64,000 bases of DNA. Source: JBFWPF01 sp050250135 (GTDB lineage Bacteria > Chlamydiota > Chlamydiia > Chlamydiales > JAFEGQ01). Under the pieces are notes generated by a model. That model was not told the DNA's origin, searched no databases, and worked only from the letters and a program-made list of their open reading frames with translations. A program made the translations under genes and the position numbers. Within the stretch, counting starts at the first letter, position 1; the number at the start of each line of letters is the position of its first letter. Below are positions 1 to 9,176 of this stretch, one piece after another. Location: the NCBI GenBank assembly GCA_050250135.1, contig JBFWPF010000005.1, positions 1-64,000 on the forward strand, given 5' to 3'.

Positions 1-41
1 TGGTCCACAATTCTTGGGCTGGTCTTTTCATTGGCCGACAT
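1..41 (-). CDS. 5' end of an unidentified gene (partial)
   Basis: An ATG on the minus strand at 41-39 is preceded by an AGGAGG ribosome binding site at the usual distance. The frame stays open to the window edge and encodes MSANEKTSPRIVD. Only 13 codons are visible, too few to recognise a family. The gene is divergent from the histidine phosphatase gene, so the AT-rich 42-122 stretch should hold promoters for both directions. Confidence 0.55.
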   Translation of the reverse strand, partial: MSANEKTSPRIVD

Positions 42-122
42 ATTCTACCTCCTTTGGTCGGGAAGGTAAAATTCATGCCATCTAGGCCCTAAAATGAAAA
101 GTTAATTTTTGATGCGCTAGCC

Positions 123-695
123 CTGACAAAGCTCTACCTTTGTCGGCATGGGGAGACCGAGTGGTCCCGCGATGGAAAGCACACCGGGACGACCGATCTT
201 GAGCTGACCGAAAAGGGGATCGAAGAGGCTAAGGCGCTGAGAAAACGGCTGAAAGGTCATCGATTCACTCGGGTCATCACGAGCCCCCTCAAACGGGCAA
301 AAGAGAGCTGCGAGCTAGCGGGGCTTGGCGATGGGGCAATCGTTTTGCCCGATGCAGTGGAGTGGAACTACGGCGACTATGAGGGGAGGACAACGGCCGA
401 AATTCAGAAGGAGCGCCCCGGCTGGGCGATCTTTAAGGATGGGTGTCCCGGAGGGGAAACGGCAGCCGATGTGGGCCGGCGGGCCGACCGGGTGATCGCT
501 CAGGCGCAAGGGGAGACGGCCCTCTTTGCCCACGGCCACTTCTTGCGAGTGCTGGCCGCCCGCTGGATCGGCCTCGATCCAGTCTACGGGAGGGCCTTCG
601 GGTTGGACACGGCTGCTTTGTCAATTTTGGGCTATGTGCGAGGGGAGCGGGCCGTTTTAGTCTGGAACGACACCTCCCATCTTGGTACGATGTAG
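123..695 (+). CDS. Histidine phosphatase family protein (phosphoglycerate mutase-like)
   Basis: A protein of about 190 residues begins with the phosphohistidine motif LCRHGETEW and has a second histidine motif near the C-terminus (FAHGHFLRVLAARW). This is the branch-2-like architecture of small cofactor-independent phosphatases such as CobC or SixA relatives, and the substrate cannot be told. The frame opens after a TAA at 90-92 and contains no ATG, GTG or TTG before the RHG motif. The start is therefore placed at a CTG (123), giving the typical MTKLYL N-terminus. An ATT at 105 is the alternative. It ends 3 bases before dnaG and is probably co-transcribed with it. Confidence 0.75.
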   Translation: MTKLYLCRHGETEWSRDGKHTGTTDLELTEKGIEEAKALRKRLKGHRFTRVITSPLKRAKESCELAGLGDGAIVLPDAVEWNYGDYEGRTTAEIQKERPGWAIFKDGCPGGETAADVGRRADRVIAQAQGETALFAHGHFLRVLAARWIGLDPVYGRAFGLDTAALSILGYVRGERAVLVWNDTSHLGTM

Positions 696-698
696 GGT

Positions 699-2426
699 AT
701 GGCCCGATTTAAAAAAGAGAGTCTAGAGGCGCTAAAAGAGCGGGTCGACCTGATCGACCTGCTCTCGGCCCATATCGAACTCAAGCGGGCCGGGGGCTCC
801 TATAAGGCGCTCTGCCCCTTCCACGATGAGAAGAGCCCCTCCTTTGTGGTCCAGCGGGGGGATAGCCACTACCACTGCTTCGGGTGCGGCGCCCACGGAG
901 ACGCAATCGCCTTTTTGATGGACCACCTCCGGATGAGTTTTGTGGAGGCGGTCGAGTACCTGGGAGAGCGGTATGGGGTAGCGCTAGATCGGGTCGAGAA
1001 AGAGGAGGGGGGGCCCAATCGGGGGGAGATGAAGCGGTGCCTGGCCGAAGCTCACCGCTTTTTCCAGGCCGTTTTGTTGCAGACTGAAGAGGGGCATGGG
1101 GCCCTTGCCTACCTGTACGATCGGGGGCTGGGTCTTCCGTTTATTAAAAAATTTGGTTTAGGTTTGGCTCCGGCCCAAGGGGGCCTTCTCCGCCGGTTTT
1201 TGGAAGAGGAAAAGGTCCCCCTGGGGATGATGCAGGAGACGGGGCTGATTAAGGGGACAAGGGACTTCTTCTACAAGCGGATCCTTTTTCCGATTACCGA
1301 CGGGTCGGGGGTGGTGATCGGCTTTTCGGGGCGCCGCTACACCGAGGATGTGGGGGGGGGCAAGTATGTCAATACGCCAGAGACGGCTCTGTTTAAGAAG
1401 AGCCGGGTCCTTTTTGGCCTCTCCTATAGCCGCAAGCGGATGGCGAAGGAGCACAAGGCGATTGTGGTGGAGGGGCAGATCGATGCGCTCCGGCTGATCG
1501 ATGCGGGCTTTGACTACACGGTGGCGGGGCAGGGGACGGCGTTTGGGGAGCAGCAGGCCGACGAGGTGGTCCGCTTGGGGGTGAAGGAGGTGGTCCTCGC
1601 CCTCGACCCCGACAAGGCGGGGCGGGCGGCAGCGGCGAAGGTGGGCGATCTGTTTCAGAAACGGGGGGCAGGGGTCAAGGTGGCAATGCTTCCCGAGGGG
1701 AAGGATCCCGATAGCCTGCTGAAGGAGGGGGGAAAGGGGGCCTTTGAGGGGGTGTTGCGCACCGCTCAGGACTACCTCTCCTTTTTGGTGGCCTACAAGG
1801 GGGAGGAGCACGACCTGGGGTCCCCTGCCGGAAAGGCGCAGCTCGTTCGGGAGATTGCGGAGCAGATTAAGGGGTGGGAGGACAAGGTGATGGTCCATGA
1901 GAGCCTCCGCCGCCTTGCCCACCTAACTCGGGTACCGGAGGAGGTGGTGGGCGTTGCCGAGGTCCGGCTAGCAAGCTACAGCCGCCCCTCGGGTAGTGTC
2001 CGGGGTATTACCCTAAACCCCGATCAGATCCTGGAGGGGGATCTCCTCAGCTGGCTTCTCCAGCTGGGGAGCGAAAAGCCGGAGCTGTTGGAGGCTGCCA
2101 GGGGGCACCTCGGCGAGGAGCACTTCCGCTACCCCCCTGCCAGGGAGATCTTTTTAGCGTTGCTGAGAGTAAAGGGAGATCGCCTCTCCCTTCTCTCGGA
2201 GCTGAGTGAGGAGGCTCAAAACGAGCTCGTTGCTCTGATGAGCAAGCGGATCCCTCACGAGCGGGTGGCAACCCTTTTTCCAAGGGCGCTCCAGAAGATC
2301 CTAGAGAGGTCGTGGCTAGAGAGGCGGGAGGAGATCAGGCAGAAGATCCAAGCGGGGGGGAGTGAGGAGGAGGTGCTCGCGTGGGTTAGGGCCTTCGATG
2401 CTTTAGGGAGGGCGCGGCCGTGTTAA
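699..2426 (+). CDS. dnaG: DNA primase
   Basis: 575 residues. The N-terminal CHC2 zinc-binding domain shows CPFHDEKSPSF and YHCFGCGAHGDAIAF at about residues 39-70. The catalytic Toprim core includes VVEGQIDALRL and VLALDPDKAG with the acidic metal-binding residues. The C-terminal helicase-interacting part is short, as in other chlamydial primases. It synthesises RNA primers for chromosome replication. The ATG lies 3 bases after the upstream stop. In Chlamydia dnaG also lies close to glyQS and pgsA, and that order is kept here with insertions. Confidence 0.97.
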   Translation: MARFKKESLEALKERVDLIDLLSAHIELKRAGGSYKALCPFHDEKSPSFVVQRGDSHYHCFGCGAHGDAIAFLMDHLRMSFVEAVEYLGERYGVALDRVEKEEGGPNRGEMKRCLAEAHRFFQAVLLQTEEGHGALAYLYDRGLGLPFIKKFGLGLAPAQGGLLRRFLEEEKVPLGMMQETGLIKGTRDFFYKRILFPITDGSGVVIGFSGRRYTEDVGGGKYVNTPETALFKKSRVLFGLSYSRKRMAKEHKAIVVEGQIDALRLIDAGFDYTVAGQGTAFGEQQADEVVRLGVKEVVLALDPDKAGRAAAAKVGDLFQKRGAGVKVAMLPEGKDPDSLLKEGGKGAFEGVLRTAQDYLSFLVAYKGEEHDLGSPAGKAQLVREIAEQIKGWEDKVMVHESLRRLAHLTRVPEEVVGVAEVRLASYSRPSGSVRGITLNPDQILEGDLLSWLLQLGSEKPELLEAARGHLGEEHFRYPPAREIFLALLRVKGDRLSLLSELSEEAQNELVALMSKRIPHERVATLFPRALQKILERSWLERREEIRQKIQAGGSEEEVLAWVRAFDALGRARPC

Positions 2427-2707
2427 TCCTCTATGATGGGGACTGTGCGTTGTGCAACCGGGCTGTTCGCTTCCTGATGGAGAGGGACAAGGAGGGGAAG
2501 TTCACCTACGAGCCAAATGGGGATCCCAATATCGATACGCTCGTTTTGGTGGAGGAGGGGCAGTCGTTGTACTATGGGAAGGCGGTGCTGCGGATCTGCT
2601 GGCACTTGGGAGGGTGGTGGCGATTGTTGGGGGTGCTATCCTTTCTGCCGACCGGCCTTGCCGATGCGATCTACCGCCTGATTGCGAGAAACCGCCATCT
2701 TTTCTGA
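2420..2707 (+). CDS. DCC-family thiol-disulfide-like protein (DUF393)
   Basis: A 95-residue protein opens with LILYDGDCALCNRAVRFL, the D-x-x-C-x-x-C signature of the DCC family, and continues with a typical amphipathic C-terminal half ending LIARNRHLF. The family is thought to have a thioredoxin-like fold, and its physiological role is unclear. The GTG start overlaps the dnaG stop by 7 bases, which suggests translational coupling. Shorter than many family members (about 120-140 residues) but with the motif intact. Confidence 0.85.
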   Translation: MLILYDGDCALCNRAVRFLMERDKEGKFTYEPNGDPNIDTLVLVEEGQSLYYGKAVLRICWHLGGWWRLLGVLSFLPTGLADAIYRLIARNRHLF

Positions 2708-2710
2708 CCG

Positions 2711-3022
2711 TTACATGTCGTTCAATACCGCAACAACCTCTACATGGTAGGGGTCTTCCATGCTAAGCTTGGGATAGGCCTGCTGCCAGCTGCTTACCCA
2801 AGTTTTCATCGCCTCTTTAATCCCCTCCATTTGGAGCCGCTTGGCGAGCCCCCAAACCGCACGGGCTACAAAGAGGTTCTCCTCCGTAAGGGGGAGGTGG
2901 TCTGCCGATTTCCGCCGGTAGAGAAGGTCGATTAAGAAGGGGGTGGCCAGGTTGGTCTCGTGACCCTTATCGGACCAGAGCCACTCATCCTCAAAGAAGA
3001 ACCGGTAGCCGGGGTGGCAATA
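2711..3022 (-). other. In-frame coding tail of the LRR gene beyond an amber codon
   Basis: Directly after the TAG at 3025-3023 the same minus-strand frame stays open for 103 codons to a TAA at 2713-2711. The translation is protein-like (GYRFFFEDEWLWSDKG, VARAVWGLAKRLQ, ending VVAVLNDM) and matches the composition of the upstream protein. I read it as the original C-terminus of the LRR protein, cut off by a nonsense change or reached by readthrough. No ribosome binding site makes it an obvious separate gene. Confidence 0.65.
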
Positions 3023-5275
3023 CTACTCAAAGCCCCACGCCTGCCGGAGGAGCATCTTGTGTACGAGGTATTGGGGTGTCTCTTTTGTTGCGCTACTCTC
3101 CGCCCACGCGATGGGGAGAAGGGTAAAATCGGCACGCCCCGGATTTAGCGGGTCATAGCGGCGGCCGGCATACCCAATACCTGAGGCGATGGCGTAGGAG
3201 AGGAGGCTCCCTTTGAGGGAGGTAAGCCCCTCATTTTGGGCGAAGGCGAGGAGGGTAGGCAGTGACTTTTCATTTGCCTTTTCGACGAGGAGCAGCTCAA
3301 TCCGCTTAGCGCAAAGAGGGACCTTTTCTTTGACGGCGGGGTAGATCTGAAGGAGGGTGTCGACCGATGTCCCCTCTGGAAAATGATAGGTATGGAGAAA
3401 GGTGCTAAGGGCTTGCAGCGCCTCCCCTTCAAGACCGGTATCGGTGGGAGGGGGAGGAGGCCTCTTCTCAAACGACTCGAGGACCTCGCTATAGGGGCGG
3501 TTGGAGAGAGTATTGATCCATGGCTCATCGACAAGGGGCGCGTGTACCTTCACCTGCTTTTTATAGCTCTCCGAGAGGCGGGTGTGGTGAAGGGTTACCT
3601 CTTGCAAGGGATCGAGATTGAAATCGACGGTCCCATTGACAAAGGCCAGGTCATCAAGCCCTTTGCAGCCCGAAAGGTTAAGGTGGGTGAGGCCGGGAAG
3701 GGCTCCCTCTAGGATCGCTTGGGTCGCCTTAGAGGTAATCTTGGGGCACCGCTGGATGCTGAGCCGTTTGGGCTTAAAGAGGGAGACGAATTCGATCAGG
3801 GTCTCGTCGTCTAGGTCGGCCCTGTCTTCGATCAGAAGGGTGTCGATGTGGGTCTCGACCCCCTTCAGGTACTTGTAGTTCCCATCGGCAAGCCACAGGG
3901 CGCAGCTAAGGGGATCAAGGACTCTATGGTCTTCATGGAAGAGATTCTCCACAGCGCCCCCCTTGGCGGCTGGGATCTGGAAGAGGGCGTGGGCGATAAA
4001 GGGCCCCTTGTAGTAGTCGTGGAGGCTTTCGCTGAAGGGGAAGAGGTGGGCAACCTGGGCGAGCAGATGGGGGGTGAGGAGCTCGTTTTTAACGCCTGGA
4101 GCAGCTCCGTTGGGGAAGCTCACCCGCGTGATCTGGGGGTATTTGGCCATCTCGTAGATCACATCGGTTGAGGTGTTGGGATCGTCGAACACGACCGTAT
4201 GGAGATGGGGGAGAAGGGAAATAGCTCGCTCTAGTAAGGCAGGCTCGCTAGTGGTGAAGGAGGTAGCCTTCTCCAGGTCGCGCCCTAAGCTGCACAAGGC
4301 GGGGTAGTCGGTTAGGATCTTGCCTAGGGAGTGGGGGTAAGTAGCGAGAGCAAGGGGGGAAAGGGTGAGGGTTGACGCTCTTGCCTTGATGAGCTGTTCA
4401 GTGGCCTCCTCATCACCGATTTTTAGGGTCTCGAGGAGGGGGCACTCCCTGGCAAGCTGAGCGAGGTCACACTCTCCCTGGATATGCAGGTGGCGTAAAT
4501 GGGGAAAGAGGGTGGGGTCGACGGGCCCGTGCGTGGAGAGGCGCTCAAGATCGGGCAGGTGGAGCCTTGGATCGAGCCTCTCCGTTTCGTATTCGGTGAG
4601 CCGCTCCACGACGATTTCGACAACATGGGGGCAGCGCTTCTGTACGAACCCCAGAATAGCAGCGGGGTCCCCTCCGCGTTTAATAAGGATCCTCTGCGCC
4701 TGAAATTGGTCGCTTGGGTCTAGTGCCTTCTCAGCGTTCTCCAGGTTGTCGATCTCTAGTGTGCCGGTGTGCTTAAGGGTGGGGCCAGGCTGAACGAGGG
4801 AGAGCTGCTCAAACCGCTCCTGGGTTTGGCAGGGCTTTGTCTCCCACTCCCCGAGGAGGTGGGGGGCAACTGGAGTTTCCATAGCCTGGCCGACCTCTTT
4901 GGCGTAGGCCTGAGCTTCAGCAAGCCGTCTCTGAATCACGTGGGGAGGGGCATTCTCCTCAATCGCCTTTTGCAACCGATCATATGCGGTTTGGAGGCCC
5001 TCTTGGGTATAGGGGCTAGGGGGGAGGAGAGGGCCCTCACCTTCGCCCTCAGTGGGAAGTGGGTCGCCGGGGAGGGTATAGGCCCGGTGTCCCTGCCGCA
5101 GGGCCCAGTAGAGGCAGGGGCCGGCAAGAAGGCTCGCTCCAATAAGGGTCCCCTTAGTGAAACCCCTCCAGTCTGCACCAAAGCGGCGGATCAGGTAGGA
5201 GGCAAAGAGGAGGGACATCCCCTCAGCAAAAAGAGCCTTGCGGAAGGCATCGTGATGTTGAGAAATAGGTTCCAT
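3023..5275 (-). CDS. Large leucine-rich-repeat-like protein with N-terminal hydrophobic hairpin
   Basis: 750 residues to a TAG, or 854 if the in-frame tail is included. The N-terminus has two close hydrophobic stretches (around residues 19-30 and 42-60, LIGASLLAGPCLYWAL), a hairpin seen in chlamydial host-membrane proteins. The middle contains irregular leucine-rich units such as LFPHLRHLHIQGECDLAQL, LKPKRLSIQRCPKI and LPGLTHLNLSGCKGLDDLAF. A proline run (RPPPPPTD, about residue 605) separates a helical C-terminal part that loosely recalls BTB-BACK regions (weak guess). LRR proteins are common candidate effectors in environmental chlamydiae, and this role is inferred. The gene lies alone between convergent dnaG-DCC and glyQS. 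Confidence 0.75.
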   Translation of the reverse strand: MEPISQHHDAFRKALFAEGMSLLFASYLIRRFGADWRGFTKGTLIGASLLAGPCLYWALRQGHRAYTLPGDPLPTEGEGEGPLLPPSPYTQEGLQTAYDRLQKAIEENAPPHVIQRRLAEAQAYAKEVGQAMETPVAPHLLGEWETKPCQTQERFEQLSLVQPGPTLKHTGTLEIDNLENAEKALDPSDQFQAQRILIKRGGDPAAILGFVQKRCPHVVEIVVERLTEYETERLDPRLHLPDLERLSTHGPVDPTLFPHLRHLHIQGECDLAQLARECPLLETLKIGDEEATEQLIKARASTLTLSPLALATYPHSLGKILTDYPALCSLGRDLEKATSFTTSEPALLERAISLLPHLHTVVFDDPNTSTDVIYEMAKYPQITRVSFPNGAAPGVKNELLTPHLLAQVAHLFPFSESLHDYYKGPFIAHALFQIPAAKGGAVENLFHEDHRVLDPLSCALWLADGNYKYLKGVETHIDTLLIEDRADLDDETLIEFVSLFKPKRLSIQRCPKITSKATQAILEGALPGLTHLNLSGCKGLDDLAFVNGTVDFNLDPLQEVTLHHTRLSESYKKQVKVHAPLVDEPWINTLSNRPYSEVLESFEKRPPPPPTDTGLEGEALQALSTFLHTYHFPEGTSVDTLLQIYPAVKEKVPLCAKRIELLLVEKANEKSLPTLLAFAQNEGLTSLKGSLLSYAIASGIGYAGRRYDPLNPGRADFTLLPIAWAESSATKETPQYLVHKMLLRQAWGFE

Positions 5276-5317
5276 AGTTGTGAGTCGCGTTTTTTCGAAT
5301 ACTATAGACTATTTACT

Positions 5318-5323
5318 ATTATA
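5318..5323 (-). promoter_or_regulatory. Possible -10 element for the LRR gene
   Basis: The 63-base AT-rich gap between the LRR start and the glyQS stop contains TATAAT on the minus strand, 43 bases upstream of the ATG. No convincing -35 hexamer is seen at 16-18 bases, where the sequence already enters the glyQS 3' end. Offered only as a likely promoter location. Confidence 0.35.
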
Positions 5324-5338
5324 AGTAAAGAGGGTTGG

Positions 5339-8329
5339 CTATGAAGCTGTTAGGTGCAACTTGCTGAAATCAAGGAGGCGGTCAAAGAGGCCAAAAACGG
5401 CGCCTATAAGGGCTAAGCGGTTGGTTTTGAGGGTATTATCTTCAGCCAAGACCCGGACCTGTTCGAAGAAGGTGTGGAGGGGGGGCTGGAGGCGGGCGAT
5501 GAGGCGGTAGGCTTCGGGGTAGTCCCGAACTTCGATCGCCTTGAGGGTGTGCTTCTCAACCTCGCTAAAGGCCTTAGCCAGAGCCTGTTCCGCCGGTTCG
5601 GTCGCCTTAGCGGGGTCGAAGGGGGTGGTCTTTTCGGGGAGGATCCCGCGGGCCCGTTTGTAGACCTCGGCGAGGAGGGGGAAGGCGGGGTCGCTCTTTT
5701 GGGCCTCGTGGAGGGCGGCGGTGCGGAGGTAGCTGTCGTAGATGTCAGTGACGCCGTGCGAGAGGGCCGAGGCGATCTGAGGCTTGGAGAAGCCATAGTC
5801 CTGGAAGACGGTGGCGATCCGGTTTTGGAGGAAGTCGAGGAGGGCGGGAATGGTGTTCGGATTTTGAGAGTAGGGGGCGTAGCAGGCCTCGAGGGTCTCC
5901 TTAAGGGGGAGGTGGAGCCTTTCGGCGATGGTGATCCGGATGAGGGCGAGGGCTTGGCGCCTTAGGGCGAAGGGGTCGGAGGAGGAGGTGGGGAGGAGGC
6001 CGAGGGAGAAGCAGGCGAGGAGGTTGTCGATCTTATCGGCGAGGGAGAGGAGGGCGCCGGCAGGGGTGGTCGGGAGGGAGCCCTTTTCGCCGCGGGGCAT
6101 CCAGTGCTCGTCGATGGCGTGGGCGACGGGGACGGGGAGGCCGTGGGCGAGGGCGTAGGCGTGCCCGACGGTCCCCTGGAGTTCGGGGAATTCGCCGACG
6201 AGTTTGGAGGCAAGGTCCGATTTGGCGTAGAGGGCGGCCATCTCGGCCTCGGCGAGGTTGCCCAGCTTGGTGCGGTCGTGGAGGGCCTTCACTTGGGCGA
6301 CGAGGCGGAGCGATTTGTCGTGGAGAGTGCCGAGCCCCTCGTGGAAGGTGATCGCCTTGAGTTGTTCGTTGAACTGGTCGAGGGGGACCTTAAGGTCCTG
6401 CTGGAAGAGGAACTCCCCATCGGTTAGGCGGGCGGTCAGGACCTTCTCATTCCCTTTGCGGATCGTCTCGTTGGGGGTGTTGTCGCCGGTGATCACAAAG
6501 CGGCTCTGGAGGGCGCCGCTGCCATTGGCGAGGGGAAAGTAGCGCTGGTGGTGGACCATCACCGAGATGGGGACCTCCTGCGGGATATTGAGGAAGCGGC
6601 TGTCAAAGCTGCCGAGGAAGAGCTCGGGCCACTCAGTGAGGTTGACCACCTCAGGAAGGACGCGGGGAAGGGCAAGGGCCTCCCCTCCCGTTTCCCCCTC
6701 TAGGCGACTGAGCTGCTCAAGGATGGCGGTCTTCCGCTCTTCGGGATCGACCATCACATAGGCCTTCCTGAGGGTGGAGAGGTAGTCGGAGGGAGAGGAG
6801 AGGGAGAGGGGTTTATTCGCCCGCTGTCGGTGGCCATAGGTCGTCCTGCCAGAGGCGATGGAGCCGACCTGGAAGGGGAGGACCCATTTGCCGTGGAGGG
6901 CGACGATCCAGTGGAGGGGGCGGGCGTAGCTGATCTTGCTCCGCCCCCATCGCATTTTCTTGGGGAAGTCGATGTCGAGAATGAGGCTGGGGAGGGCTTC
7001 GGCGAGGAGGGAGTCGGTCCGTTGGGCGGGGATCTGGAGGTCGGCGTAGAGGTAACCCTCTCGGATTTCAACGCCCTCGAGGTGGTCGCGGTGCTGGGGC
7101 TCTCTGCCGATGGAGCGGAAGAACCCTGCCCCCGCTTTGGTGGGGTTGCCCGCCTCATCAAAGGCGGAGGTGAGGGGAGGGCCCCGCCGCTCAACCTGCT
7201 GAGCGGGCTTGAGGAGGGGGAGCCCTTCGATAAGGGCGGCGAGGCGGCGGGGGCTCCCGTAGACCTCGATTCTGGTGTAGGGGAACTCGCTCTTTTGGAG
7301 GAGCCGCTCTAGCTTCCCCTTGAGGCTTGCCATCGCCGTCGGGATGTAGGTGGCGGGGAGCTCCTCCGAGCCGATCTCAAGGAGGAAGGGGTGGACCTCG
7401 GATCTATCAGGGGCCGGCTTCTCCTTTTTGTCCGAAGGGGTCGTCCACTCATCCTCCCACCGGTCCATCAGAGGGAACTGGAGCTTGCGCCGCTCTTCGA
7501 CGTAGCTCTCTGCTGCCGCTTTGGCCAGCCCCCGGATCTGCCCGATCGCTTTCGCCCGCTCGGGGACCGAGACAACCCCCCGCGCTTCAAGGGTGTTGAA
7601 GGTGTGGGAGGCCTTCATCACAAAGTCGTAGGCCGGGTAGGGGAGGCCGAGAGCGGCAAGGCGGTGGGCCTCCTTCACATAATCGGCATAGTGGGAGCGG
7701 AGGGTGGCCACGTCGGCCTGCTCGAAGTTGTAGTGGCACCATTCGACCTCCCCTTTGTGGTAGAGGTCGCCGTAGGTGAGGTGGTCGTTCCACTTGAGGT
7801 CCCAGACGTTGTCGACCCCTTGGATCGTCATGGCGAGCCGCTCAAGGCCGAGCGCCATCTCAACCATGATCGGGTCGAGCTCAAAGCCGGCGACGCTCTG
7901 GAAGTAGGTGTACTGGGTGACCTCCATCCCATCCCGCCAGACCTCCCACCCTAGGCCGCTAGCGCCGAGGGAGGGCTGCTCCCAGTCGTCGTGGACAAAG
8001 CGGATGTCGTGGTCGGGGAGGTGGAACCCGATCGCCTCAAGCATCTGGAGGTAAAGCTCTTGAGGGTTGGGAGGGCTTGGCTTGAGGACGATCTGGTACT
8101 GGTGGAAGAGCTGCATCCGATTGGGGTTATCTCCGTACCGGCCGTCGGTGGGGCGGCGGGAGATCTCGACGTAAGCGGCTCGGAAGGGCTCGGGGCCGAG
8201 GCACTTGAAGAAGGTATTGGGGTTAAAGGTACCCGCCCCCGTCTCCACATCGTGGCCGAGGCCGATCACACACCCCTGGGCTGCCCAAAAGGAGTCGAGT
8301 CTCGCAATTAACTCTTGAACCGTTAACAT
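5339..8329 (-). CDS. glyQS: Glycyl-tRNA synthetase, fused alpha and beta subunits
   Basis: 996 residues in one chain. The N-terminal third is the alpha (catalytic) subunit: LTVQELIARLDSFWAAQGC, then GAGTFNPNTFF and EISRRPTDGRYGDNPNR. A short charged linker (SDKKEKPAPDRSE, about residues 295-310) joins it to the beta subunit, which starts HPFLLEIGSEELPATYIP and carries the HD-like region and the C-terminal anticodon-binding domain. Most bacteria encode the two subunits separately; a single fused chain is characteristic of Chlamydia and a few others. The start is set at the ATG giving MLTVQELI, since upstream in-frame codons are not family-like. It ligates glycine to tRNA-Gly. Confidence 0.97.
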   Translation of the reverse strand: MLTVQELIARLDSFWAAQGCVIGLGHDVETGAGTFNPNTFFKCLGPEPFRAAYVEISRRPTDGRYGDNPNRMQLFHQYQIVLKPSPPNPQELYLQMLEAIGFHLPDHDIRFVHDDWEQPSLGASGLGWEVWRDGMEVTQYTYFQSVAGFELDPIMVEMALGLERLAMTIQGVDNVWDLKWNDHLTYGDLYHKGEVEWCHYNFEQADVATLRSHYADYVKEAHRLAALGLPYPAYDFVMKASHTFNTLEARGVVSVPERAKAIGQIRGLAKAAAESYVEERRKLQFPLMDRWEDEWTTPSDKKEKPAPDRSEVHPFLLEIGSEELPATYIPTAMASLKGKLERLLQKSEFPYTRIEVYGSPRRLAALIEGLPLLKPAQQVERRGPPLTSAFDEAGNPTKAGAGFFRSIGREPQHRDHLEGVEIREGYLYADLQIPAQRTDSLLAEALPSLILDIDFPKKMRWGRSKISYARPLHWIVALHGKWVLPFQVGSIASGRTTYGHRQRANKPLSLSSPSDYLSTLRKAYVMVDPEERKTAILEQLSRLEGETGGEALALPRVLPEVVNLTEWPELFLGSFDSRFLNIPQEVPISVMVHHQRYFPLANGSGALQSRFVITGDNTPNETIRKGNEKVLTARLTDGEFLFQQDLKVPLDQFNEQLKAITFHEGLGTLHDKSLRLVAQVKALHDRTKLGNLAEAEMAALYAKSDLASKLVGEFPELQGTVGHAYALAHGLPVPVAHAIDEHWMPRGEKGSLPTTPAGALLSLADKIDNLLACFSLGLLPTSSSDPFALRRQALALIRITIAERLHLPLKETLEACYAPYSQNPNTIPALLDFLQNRIATVFQDYGFSKPQIASALSHGVTDIYDSYLRTAALHEAQKSDPAFPLLAEVYKRARGILPEKTTPFDPAKATEPAEQALAKAFSEVEKHTLKAIEVRDYPEAYRLIARLQPPLHTFFEQVRVLAEDNTLKTNRLALIGAVFGLFDRLLDFSKLHLTAS

Positions 8330-8351
8330 GGGGGAAAGTGTAGCGGGTAGT

Positions 8352-9176
8352 ATGTCAAAGGTCAATTGGGAGGCCATTACAGGGGGGGAGCGGGCCGAGG
8401 AGGGGGCCGAGTTGCCCAGTATTTCGATCGTCATCCCCTCCTACAATTGCTCCCAAAAGATCGCCTGGAGTCTCGACAGCCTGCAGGGGCAGAGCTACCC
8501 CAACCTCGAGGTGATTGTGGTCGATGGGGGGTCGACCGACCGGACCCTCGAAGAGGTTCGCCGCCGCCGCCTTCAAGCCCTGCGGGTCTACTCGGTGGCC
8601 GAGTACAACCGTTCGGAGATGTACAACCGGGGGATCTCGGTAGCCAGCGGCGACTACATCACCCTCCTTAGCCCAGGCGACACCTATCTCTACGAGGGGG
8701 CCCTCGATCAGGTGGTCAACCTGATGGAGGCAAAGGGGAGACCCGATCTGGTCTACTGCGGTGTTCTCCGCCGCGACTACACCGGCTCGATCCGTACCGT
8801 GCTGCGGGACCTCTCCTATGAGCACCTCAGCCGGGGCCGGGTCCCCTCGAGCTTAGGGGCCAGCTTCTTCCGCCTCGACACGATCCGACAGCTGGGAAAG
8901 CTCGATGCTTCGATCCGGCTGCGCGGCGGCTTTGACCTCGTCTGCCGCTTCTACCACCGCAAGAATCTGGTCGCTCAGCCCTGCGAGCGGGTGCTCGTGG
9001 AGCACGATCCCCGCATCCTGACGGCCCGGGCGACCCTTCGCCGGTTTTGGGAGACCCAGAAGGTGATTGGGCGCCACTTTGGCACAAGAGCGGCTCTCCG
9101 ATTTTGGCTAGGACAAAACCACTGGGAGCTGATCCGACTCTGGTGGAAGAGCAAACGGTTTCACGTATGGACCTAA
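8352..9176 (+). CDS. Family 2 glycosyltransferase
   Basis: About 274 residues of a GT-A fold: SISIVIPSYNCSQKI, then VIVVDGGSTDRTLEEV, with a DTYLYEGALD segment after GDYITLLSPG in the DXD region. It probably transfers a nucleotide-activated sugar onto an envelope glycan or lipid; acceptor and donor cannot be told. The ATG at 8352 (MSKVNWEA) is chosen; an in-frame ATG at 8328 would overlap the divergent glyQS start. The 22-base gap between the two divergent starts means that promoters must lie inside the genes. It overlaps the next gene by 10 bases. Confidence 0.85.
   Translation: MSKVNWEAITGGERAEEGAELPSISIVIPSYNCSQKIAWSLDSLQGQSYPNLEVIVVDGGSTDRTLEEVRRRRLQALRVYSVAEYNRSEMYNRGISVASGDYITLLSPGDTYLYEGALDQVVNLMEAKGRPDLVYCGVLRRDYTGSIRTVLRDLSYEHLSRGRVPSSLGASFFRLDTIRQLGKLDASIRLRGGFDLVCRFYHRKNLVAQPCERVLVEHDPRILTARATLRRFWETQKVIGRHFGTRAALRFWLGQNHWELIRLWWKSKRFHVWT

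Noticed and set aside
1158..1922. 254-codon frame antisense to dnaG
   Set aside because: The sense strand encodes the complete primase Toprim core. The antisense peptide has no recognisable features.
2744..2935. Plus-strand 63-codon frame between the DCC gene and the LRR gene
   Set aside because: It is antisense to the in-frame tail of the LRR protein, which reads as a better protein.
4769..5344. 191-codon plus-strand frame over the 5' end of the LRR gene
   Set aside because: Antisense shadow of the LRR protein; no ribosome site and non-protein-like composition.
7391..7954. Long open frame antisense to glyQS (187 codons), with others at 5474, 6830 and 8355
   Set aside because: High GC makes antisense frames long. 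Their translations are low-complexity Gly/Val/Glu-rich mirrors of the conserved glyQS or glycosyltransferase sequence, without ribosome sites.
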